Source: Oncomelania hupensis (Eukaryota > Mollusca > Gastropoda > Littorinimorpha > Pomatiopsidae). From it: DNA of 64,000 nt. This document shows positions 18,817 to 27,393 of the stretch, piece by piece; the stretch's first letter is position 1; each line of letters opens with the position of its first letter. A model generated the notes under the pieces. It saw only the letters and a program-made list of their open reading frames with translations. It did no database searches and was not told the DNA's origin. The DNA is taken from contig CM072511.1 in assembly GCA_036898135.1 (NCBI GenBank), positions 40,176,556 to 40,240,555 on the forward strand, written 5' to 3'. Both the position numbers and the translations under genes were made by a program.

Positions 18817-19000
18817 AGGAGGTAGAAGAAGAGGGAGACCGAAAAAGAGGTGGGAGGACAACATTCAAGAATGGACTGGTTTGACACTGAGCAAAACAAT
18901 CAGGGTTGCTGAGGACAGAGAAAGATGGAGTACGCTGGTTAAACGATCATCTGTGGGGACCCTATGACCTCCAAGTTACAGGATAGGATAGGATAGGATG
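18817..19000 (+). mobile_element. RTE-like LINE, 3' half of the split copy
   Basis: Continues the frame left at 17485 (GGRRRGRPKKRWEDN..EWTGLTLS..VAEDRERWSTLVKRSS) and ends in a (GGATA)n tail at about 18980-19000, like the copy at 131-297. Confidence 0.8.
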
Positions 19001-19757
19001 TATGCTTTATGCATTATTTCGTGTATTATTTGCATTAATTCACCCCTGTACAAATTTGTGTTTAGAGTATAGCGCTAATATCTATACTACTCTACAGTAT
19101 CACATTACAGTGGATCTTTCTCCTTTCAACACCTCCCCATTGGGATTTTGGATATGAAAATGTTGTGTGCGCATGATCAGAATAAACAGAATCAGGCCGT
19201 TTTGAACCACATTTATGTTAATTTAGACTGCTGCGGCAAATTGCTCAGTATTCATGTTTAGGCACTTCCTGGCAGTGTGTGCAAATATTCTGCAGTTCTT
19301 GTATGGTATTGTTTATTGGTACAAACCAGGTTTAAATGTATCTATGTTCACAGTTACAACTTAAATATCTGCCCAGATCCATTAGGGCATACAAAGTACC
19401 AAATATAAAAGTTTTGTTTTGTTTTGTTGCGATTGTGTAATTTTTAGCTTCTCTGTTTGGTGCTCATTTGCGGTAAAATGTTAATTTATTACTTGGGGTC
19501 TGACAGAAAGGTTTTTCAGTATGAGTAGTATGTGACTGAATGTAGTATCCATTTGCACACTTACTTTTACTTGCAGTTACAGTACACCCTGTGAAATAAC
19601 AGTGTACGTTGTGTTACATTTTACATTGTGTTTATTTGCCAATAGTTTTATCATGGTGTTTTTTTTATATGTACAGTTTCAGAGTCTTGTGCCAAAAATA
19701 TGAATGTACAATTTTGGTTTTAAAAATGTTTTTCTTTTGACTTATGTCCCCAATGTT

Positions 19758-19865
19758 TCTCTCTCTCTCTCTTTTTCTCTCTCTTTCTCTCTTCCCCCCC
19801 CTCTCTCTCTCTCTCTATTTCCCCCTTCTACCTTCACCTTTGTCCATCACTCCTTCTCTCCCTCC
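19758..19865. repeat. Pyrimidine-rich (CT)n/C-run tract
   Basis: Interrupted CTCTCT and CCCCCC runs on the + strand. Confidence 0.9.
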
Positions 19866-22364
19866 CCCCCTCCTATCTACTTTATGACCCAATTCATTCA
19901 ATTTTTTCAGCTATGAAGCTTGTTAGCCAAACTGTATTAATAATGACTATAGCACAATTTGCTCCTGTTGCTTATTTACTTTATAAATACTTACATACAT
20001 GTCCTTACCCAAGTTACCCAAGATAAACATTCTTTGGTTGTGATTTGAGCTTTTTAAGAGTGAGCATTGTGGAGTGTGTGTGGGAGGGAGGAGAGGCAAG
20101 GAGGAGAGGGGAGAAGGGGGAGAGAATTTGTTGAGGGAAATGAGTTGAATATTTTGTTGCTGGTTTCCTCTGCATTTCCTTTGCTTGACTCTGTACATTT
20201 TTGAAAAGTACAGCACTTTATTTCCTTTAAACCCAGTGATTAGAATAGGTTCGTACGGTTTGTGTGTACCGTCTTTGAAAGTTTGGGAAATTAGAGGAAG
20301 CTTTACCAGGCCTAGAAAAGTCTTTGAAAAATGGCAAAATAACCCCATGAATTGTGAAAGTTTGGTTTTTTTACCTGATGCATGCTATGTAGCAAACTTA
20401 CAGTACATAAAAAATGTGAGCTCTTGAAGAAAAAGGAAGATGAAACAGGCATGCATCAATGTGATTACTTGCTGAATTTGAGTCAAGATACAGAGTAATC
20501 ACAAGGTTAGTCAGGAGTTAAAACCAAAATTAATCCAAATTGTTATCTTTATTTTTTTTGTTTACAATTTAATTGATACTTTCAGTTAGTGTGAGACTAA
20601 GAGAGAAACAGAATGTTACAATACATTATATTAAGTGCCAGAGACCAAACTAGAATCCGAACTCCTAGCCATTTTTGACTCGCATGCCTAGAAATGTAAA
20701 TCTATGTACTTGTACTCACCCCACACACAAAAATTATAGATTTTTGCTAATCTGTGCGAGATGAGTCCTAAATAGTTTTAAATGACATTGAAAAAAGGTA
20801 AGTCTATTTGTCCGCAGTCTGTCTGTGCAAAAATTTTAAAATGGCTAAGCACTCGGAACCTATTTCAGCTATCACAACCAAGCTTAGTAAGATGGTGTAT
20901 ATCCATGAGACCTCATAAATGAGTTGTTTCTTTTGTGTGAATAATACAACTTTTGCTGTAGTTTATTTGATAGTACATTAGTGTATTTGGAGCCGGAGGC
21001 CAGTGACATCTCAAGGTTAAGAGCATAGAAGATCAAAGTCGGTATTACTTTGCACTTTAATACCACCGTTTTATTTTGTTTTGTTTTTTGGGTACTCATT
21101 TTCATGTTAAATATTGCTAGTTCTATAAGGAGCATGTCAGTCATGTGGGCTTCGCCCTTCAAATTTTTTTTTCACCAGTAGTCATTATTTGATTGCATTA
21201 TAGTTGTGGCATTTTATTTCTTGATAGCTTTGTGTATTGCTTTGTGTATTTTCTAGTATTTTGTGTAGTTTCATTGTTAGTGGTATATCCGATGATATGA
21301 TTACTCTTGGTTATCTGTGTGTGCCGTGGTATCTATTTCAAGTTTACAGCTCCTGTGCTATCACTGAAGCTCCTGCTCTTACACAGGGACCCAGCTATAA
21401 TTGTGTATATTTCAACTATTAACTTTTATTGCTAGTTTAATTCAGATCAATTACACTTATTACTTAATATTCAAATCAGTCACATTTATTGCATTGAAAT
21501 ACATATTGGGATTATTTAAATATATAGCTTGATTTTTTTGAATAATAGTTTAGTACATGTGTTTTTAAACCTAGAATAGTACACTCACTTGTATTTATGT
21601 TCTTTTATAACACTTCTAAATGTTACGCTTGTTTTGGGGGATGGGGATGGGATGGAAATGGGGTAGGGAGTAATAATAAGAATCTTGAATTAAATTATTT
21701 AGTGTTATTTTTGTTTGTATATTTGTTTATTATCAAGTTATTGCAGGACTTTTCCATATTATTTTGGAAAATGGGCATTTAAGTAGTACACGTAATGTTA
21801 TTTTATTTTTAAATTTTTAAAAATGATAAGTATACAAACATAGAGGTGTAATTATTTTGTCCGTAGTAGAAAGGAAGCCTTTTTAGTGTATTTGATTTTT
21901 AATTATACAGGTCTGGTGTATGATTCACTTCTTCATACTTTTATTTATAAAATTAATTATTTTAATATTTTATGTATTTATTGATTGAACTGGATTTTTT
22001 TTTTTTTTTTTAAAACTTGTGTGCCCTTATTGTCTACCTAAATCCAAACAAATTCACATATTTCCGTGTTACTTTACCGCTGCTTGACGTGGCTTGTGAA
22101 GTTTCATTCAGTCTTATTTGTTAAAACTGTTTTAAGTATTTGTTTGTTTTATCAAACGTGTGAAGTTTATTATTATCGTTTTGCTACGAAACAGGACTTT
22201 TATACCATGTCTGACATGACTGAGTAAAGTTTGCTTGAACAAAAATGTGAGTAGTTTGTTAATAGGGTGAAAGCTGCTAGTATATATACCAGGCACCTGT
22301 TCAGTTTTTTCCTAGCTATGCAAAAGTCTGCTTTTTATAAAAACATGCACGTGCGTGCGCGCCT

Positions 22365-22365
<1 letters not shown>

Positions 22366-22400
<35 letters not shown>
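22366..22400. repeat. (CA)n microsatellite
   Basis: About 17 perfect CA units following a GTGCGTGCGCGC segment. Confidence 0.97.
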
Positions 22401-22404
<4 letters not shown>

Positions 22405-22913
22405 AACGTAGTTGATTATATTTTGTATTATTCAAGTAAATAAAAAGAGTGCCACACGCATAAAACACAAGAATTTAACCTGCAAGTCAAATGTAGAAAG
22501 TTTCATGAAACCAAATTCAACTCGGGTTTCCATGGCGCTAAATCCAAACATAATTAATTTGTACATACAAAGATATTTAAGTTAAGACTTACTGATTGGT
22601 TTGCTTGTTTTTTGCTAGCACTAAAGAAACTATATCACTTTTTCAATCACACGCATACATATTATTCAAGGTTTTAAAGCGTTGGCAGTAACGTCCGGGT
22701 ATAGTTTTACTTTGGCCTGGGCAATGCTTCAAAATACCAGACCATGGCCGCAAAACCTGTCTTTACAGTTTGTACCAAACTCCATTCACATCTGCTCATA
22801 GGGTTTGCAGAACGTTACCACTGGATTTCAACAATGAAGATCAAGTTTTGTCTTAAAATTTTAATGCAAATAAATATAACTTTATTGATATATAGGTATG
22901 CCTTGTCAATCAC

Positions 22914-23515
22914 ACACTTTATCCTACCCCCGTTGGGGTGTCGAGGGTTTCAGTATAAATAGTATCTCCACTTTCTGGAAATTTAGTGCTTTAAATTCCC
23001 ACTGTCGCTGTCTTTCTCATTTGTTCTTTCTCATTCCTGCTCTGTTCTATCAATCTGCTATACTATCTTCTTCTTCGCTAGACCAGTCACCTACCTTTTT
23101 TCTTGAAAACTCTTCCAGGACAAGACTCCTTATTTGTGTGTGAGGTCTGTTGGATCAGCTTGGGAATATTGGACGCTTTCTGCCAGGTGGTCACTAGGGC
23201 TTCCTATGATGTTATTACAGTATTTAGCAATGTAGGCATTTTATATGTATGTGTTTTGTCGATAATTTATAATGATGTTTGTATTCTATTTTGTTTTTGT
23301 AAATGGGGGTTCGATAAAGTATAGCCTCAGCGTCCCCTGTGTGGGATATCTTTATTGTAAAGTGACTGGCTGGTGGAGTGCCTTCAGTGTTACCACTAGG
23401 GTTGTTTCAGCAGATCTTTTATTGCGGATCAGGGGTTGTCTGGTCCTGATTTGGCTCGGAAGAGTCTGCTGGACCTAAAGCAATAATCATGCAATGTAAT
23501 GTAACACTTTATCCT
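22914..23515 (+). mobile_element. 577-bp retroposon family, full-length copy with 12-bp TSD
   Basis: The element is 22926-23503 (578 bp), flanked by the perfect duplication ACACTTTATCCT (22914-22925 and 23504-23515). The 5' end is ACCCCCGTTGGGGTG and contains CAGTATAAATAG about 30 bases in. The 3' end is GGACCTAAAGCAATAATCATG followed by TGTAA repeats. There is no substantial ORF. A B-box-like GGTTCGATAAA occurs internally at about 23310, but no clear A box. The variable TSD and 5'-truncated relatives indicate LINE-driven retroposition. Confidence 0.88.
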
Positions 23516-23539
23516 GAAACCTGTAAGAACTCACTCCGT

Positions 23540-24102
23540 GTTACGATTGAGACGCGCACAATAGATCCGATCATTTTATTTTGCAAAACATGCAATGATA
23601 GCATGCATTTACCTTTGATTTGATTTTGCGTTGTTGCTAGAAGAAGCTTTGTATAATTATTGTTGATAATTTTCACCGGTCGATATTGTCGAGAATTTTC
23701 TGGAATTATTTGTTTATTATCTATAGAAGCTTCTAGACCTTGCAGGTAACAGCTGGTCGAATCTAAACATTATACGACGTAAGGCAGTGCGTAGTCCCGG
23801 TGACGAGTTTTATTTTGTTTGGGTGTTATTGCAGCATGCTGGAATGTTCGAATTTGTTCTCGATTGCAGAGAGGCCATAATATAAGTAATACACTGTTTG
23901 CTTGTGAGGATGATCTTTGTAGTGATTTTCGGAAAGCGATCTTGTATGCAGTTGTTGATGTTTTCTGAATAAAGTTGGAAAACTTTATACGACGACTTCT
24001 GCCTTGTTACTGAGTGAACAGGCTGCGTGCATAAACGAATTAAAGTTACACTTATAAGATTCAAGCATAGGGGCTGAATCACTTGATAAATAACCGTGTA
24101 AC
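23540..24102 (+). repeat. Dispersed repeat Q, copy 1 (563 bp)
   Basis: Positions 23540-24102 recur in inverted orientation at 30063-31379, where the repeat is split by a retroposon. Shared landmarks include GAGACGCGCAC, ATAGATCCGATCATTTTGTTTTGCAAA-type sequence, GCGTTGTTGCTAGAAGAAG and GTCGTATAAAGTTTTCC-type sequence. Both ends begin GTTAC when read inward, which hints at very short inverted termini; no clear target duplication was found. The class is unknown. Confidence 0.7.
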
Positions 24103-24326
24103 GCTCCCCTGTGCCAAAAGATTCAGTGCTCATCCAGGTAAACTAGTCAGGTTGATGGTTACATAGAAGCAATACAACTAAGCTTACATGTCTTCATTCA
24201 AACTCAAGTCAAGAACAGTGTGCAAATTCAAATCATCAATCTGTGGACTACAGCTGTTGTGTTAAAATCAACATGACAATGTACAAATGAATAAATAAAA
24301 CTAATAATTACACTTACAGGTGTGGG

Positions 24327-24783
24327 TTTTTTTTTTACCGTTCTTTACTAGTGCTTTTCCAGCTCAAGAGCTGCTCAAGGTGCTGGGGTATACAGGATCT
24401 AACTCCAGTTGCTCGAGGCGCGCACTTGCTGCCTTAGTCGCAACGTCTAACGCCCCAGAAAGCTGAGCAGACCTTGGCGACCCTGGGAAAGAAGGAACCT
24501 AGGGCTTGCTGGACGCGTTGTCGTTGCATTCACCCGTCTAGGACATAAGCGTCAGGATCTTTAAAGTCTGTGTGATGGAATGCGTGTATGCACAGAGTAG
24601 ACCTCGGTTAACACTCATCCGAGGGGGTAGATGACCTGCTAAATCTCATACCATAAGCTGTTGTTGTGTTTTAATGATAGTTTTGTTGTTTTTCGCGTGG
24701 ATCGAACCCGCGGCCGTTTGTTCGGCACTGAGAACTTCGGCATTTGGAGACTTGCTGCTCTACTTCGACGTTGACAGGCCACC
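24327..24783 (-). mobile_element. tRNA-derived SINE family A, full-length copy
   Basis: Read on the - strand it begins GGTGGCCTGTCAACGTCG, passes a B box GGTTCGATCC at about 24695-24710, and continues into a body shared with 15170-15485 and 54381-54653. It ends in an A-rich tail (T-run at 24327-24336). It lies just downstream of the MAM-domain gene stop, possibly within its 3' UTR. Confidence 0.75.
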
Positions 24784-24836
24784 AAAATATATTAATTAAT
24801 TAATTAAGACGTACATTTAAAACTATTCATTCTATT

Positions 24837-25958
24837 CTATAAACGTTCTGAGATGACAAGTTTCAAATCAGTGTTTTGCGTTTCGGATAAAGCTTGTCCG
24901 TTTTTGGGCTTGGTCTCGTTACTGTTAGAATTCGTGAGGCTGACAACAAATATATTCTCAGCATGGTTGTCCCGTCGCGAATGTTTGTAGAAGAGGATCA
25001 CTGCTAATGCCACCAGCACCAGCACGACGAGACTAACAACAACACCGATGATCGTGTTTCTTTCTACTTCGCTCAGACCGCCAGATTTGGCAGCTGCAGA
25101 CCCTGATGCGTCTTCTTTTTTCGTGCTCTTTTCTGCTGGAGAGGTCGTGGTAGCATCTTCTTTCTTCAGGGTAGTAGTGAGTGAAGAGGAGGAGATCGGT
25201 GTAGGGATTGACGCTGCTGCTGATGATGATGGTGAAGGTGTAGTAGCTGAAAGCGTGGAGGTCGTGGAAGTTGTCACTGTACTTGGTGGAGGAAGTGTAG
25301 AAGAAGGTGTCGTTGCGGCTGAAGTCGAGCTCGAAGCTGCTGAAGTCGTTAGTGCGCTTCGAACTGTGGTGGTAGCCGTTTCTGGCGGGAGAGTTGTTGA
25401 AGTCATCGTGGCTTGTGGTGTTGGGACGGTTGTTGTTGTTGTTGAGGAGATACTTGTATTTGTGGGGGTGCTCTGTGTGGGTACTGGTACTGAAGTTGTG
25501 ATACTCGGCGGTGATGGAGTGCTGGTTGCAGCTGATGTAGATGAAGAAGTATGTGCTGCAGTAGGAGTTGACGATGCAGTTGAAACAGAGGTTGGAGATG
25601 TTGTAAAAACTGCAGTCGTCGCCTTTGATGATGATGTGGATTTGTTTGTCGTTTGCGTTGGGCTTGCAGTACCAGTACTTCGAGTTGAAGTTGTGGTAGA
25701 AGCAGGAGTAGTAGGACTAGAAGTAGGGGTAGAAATAAAGGTAATAGGGGTAGAAGTAGGAATAGGGGTAGAAGTAGGAATATAGGTAGAAGTAGGGGTA
25801 GAATTAGGAATCGAGGTAGTAGTAGGATTAGGAGTGGTAGGAGTAGGTGTAGCAGTGATAGCCGTGGTGGTGGTTAACAGCGACAAAGGTACAATGGTGA
25901 TGTCATCCAGGGCTATATCTGATCCGTAGTTGTGCTTCAGGGTTGTACTGAATTCAAT
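24837..25958 (-). CDS. Terminal exon: MAM end, mucin-like stalk, TM and tail
   Basis: The acceptor is GATTGTTACAG/ATTGAATTC. Its first 28 codons finish the MAM domain. The Thr/Ser/Pro stalk starts with tandem TPTPTTPNPTT- and IPTSTPIPTSTP-like units (about 25690-25860). The TM codons lie at about 24987-25058. The open frame on the opposite strand over this exon (25048-25785, Val/Glu/Asp-rich) is a mirror of the low-complexity codons and not a gene. Confidence 0.88.
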   Translation of the reverse strand: MEFSTTLKHNYGSDIALDDITIVPLSLLTTTTAITATPTPTTPNPTTTSIPNSTPTSTYIPTSTPIPTSTPITFISTPTSSPTTPASTTTSTRSTGTASPTQTTNKSTSSSKATTAVFTTSPTSVSTASSTPTAAHTSSSTSAATSTPSPPSITTSVPVPTQSTPTNTSISSTTTTTVPTPQATMTSTTLPPETATTTVRSALTTSAASSSTSAATTPSSTLPPPSTVTTSTTSTLSATTPSPSSSAAASIPTPISSSSLTTTLKKEDATTTSPAEKSTKKEDASGSAAAKSGGLSEVERNTIIGVVVSLVVLVLVALAVILFYKHSRRDNHAENIFVVSLTNSNSNETKPKNGQALSETQNTDLKLVISERL

Positions 25959-27314
25959 CTGTAACAATCATACAGAAGGGACGCAAAAGTAAATAATGGA
26001 ACACAATAACAAGCAAAAAATGCGTGCCTTAGTATTACTCTGTATGTCTGTCACAATAAGAAACACGATGTCAAGCCATCCAAATTATTTCCAGGTACTA
26101 AGTTCACATAACGGAAAATCAGATGGTTCTCGCAGAAACGCATCACTTATCGCAGTACATAGTCCTATGCTCATATCCTATCCTATCCCGTAACTCGAAA
26201 GTTCTTGGGGCATCACATGTCATCGTGTTGTCCAATGGCTTGCGTGATGGTCTGTCGGACTTCGTCGTTGATGATGAGCTGGGTATAGGAAATTCCCAGA
26301 AGTCTTCTGTAGCACCTCATCTTCATGCTTTGTATTCTTCGTTGTAGGTCTGCTGAGAGGGTCTATGTTTCGCAAGCGTATAGGAAGATGGAGATGACAA
26401 GGGAGCGCAGCAGCTGTACCTTGGAGTATAGACTGATGGTCCTGTCTTTCCAAATGGGCTTCAACCTTGTCAGGGCAGCATTTGTGTGTGCGATCATGGA
26501 GAGCGTTTCCTGTCGAGACCAATTTTCTGATACAATGGTTCCCAAATATTTGAAGCAACGCACGTGTTGAGGGATTGGCCTTGGACTTTGATGTCCATGT
26601 TGATGCCATTGGCTTTGTTGGTCATCATTTTGGTCTTTTCTGCACTTATTTCCATTCCAAAGGCTGTGGATTCTTACCAGCTGTTCAAGTTCTTGTTCCT
26701 CTCCAGCCAATCCATACATGTCATCGGCAAAACGGAGGTTGGAGATTGCTCTACCCCATATGCTGCCTGTGCCTTCGTGATCTGCAAGGGCATCTGACAT
26801 GATGCGCTTCAGGAAGAAGTTGAAAAGTGTTGGAGAGAGCAGGCACCCTCGACGCACGCCGATTGTTGTTCTGAATCAGTTCCCGATGGCCCTGTTGTGG
26901 AGAACTGCACTGGTAGCCTTGTCATACAGGCTTTTGATGACCAATAATTTTAGGGCTGATGTTGTACACTCTCATGGTTGCCCACATAGCTGCATACCAG
27001 ACTCGATCAAACGCTTTCTTGACGGCTAAAAACACATAATATAGATGTTGTTGGTGCTGTAGGTATTTCTCGGACATTATTCTGAGGTTGAAAATCTGTT
27101 CAGTGGTATTTCGCCCTGCCCTGAATCCTGCTTGTTCTTCGGCTATGATTTGTTCAGCTTGGGGTTTCAATCTGTTAAGTATTTTTTTCCTATCCTGTCC
27201 CGTAACTCGAAGGTCGTTGGGGCCCCACCGATGATCGTTTAACCAGCGTACTCCATCTTTCTCTGTCCTCAGCAACCCTCATGGATTCGCTCAGTGTCAA
27301 GCCAGTCCACGGAA

Positions 27315-27393
<79 letters not shown>

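Larger units (their letters stand above)
19001..22913. other. Gene-free AT-rich interval
   Basis: Nearly 4 kb without recognisable gene or full transposon. It holds a pyrimidine tract (about 19758-19865), a purine-rich patch (20070-20125) and a (CA)n array (22366-22400). Short open frames look random in composition. Confidence 0.55.

Noticed and set aside
25048..25785. Long open frame opposite the mucin-like exon (245 codons, Val/Glu/Asp-rich)
   Set aside because: It is the reverse complement of Thr/Ser/Pro codons of the MAM-gene exon; that gene has splice and domain support, this frame has none.
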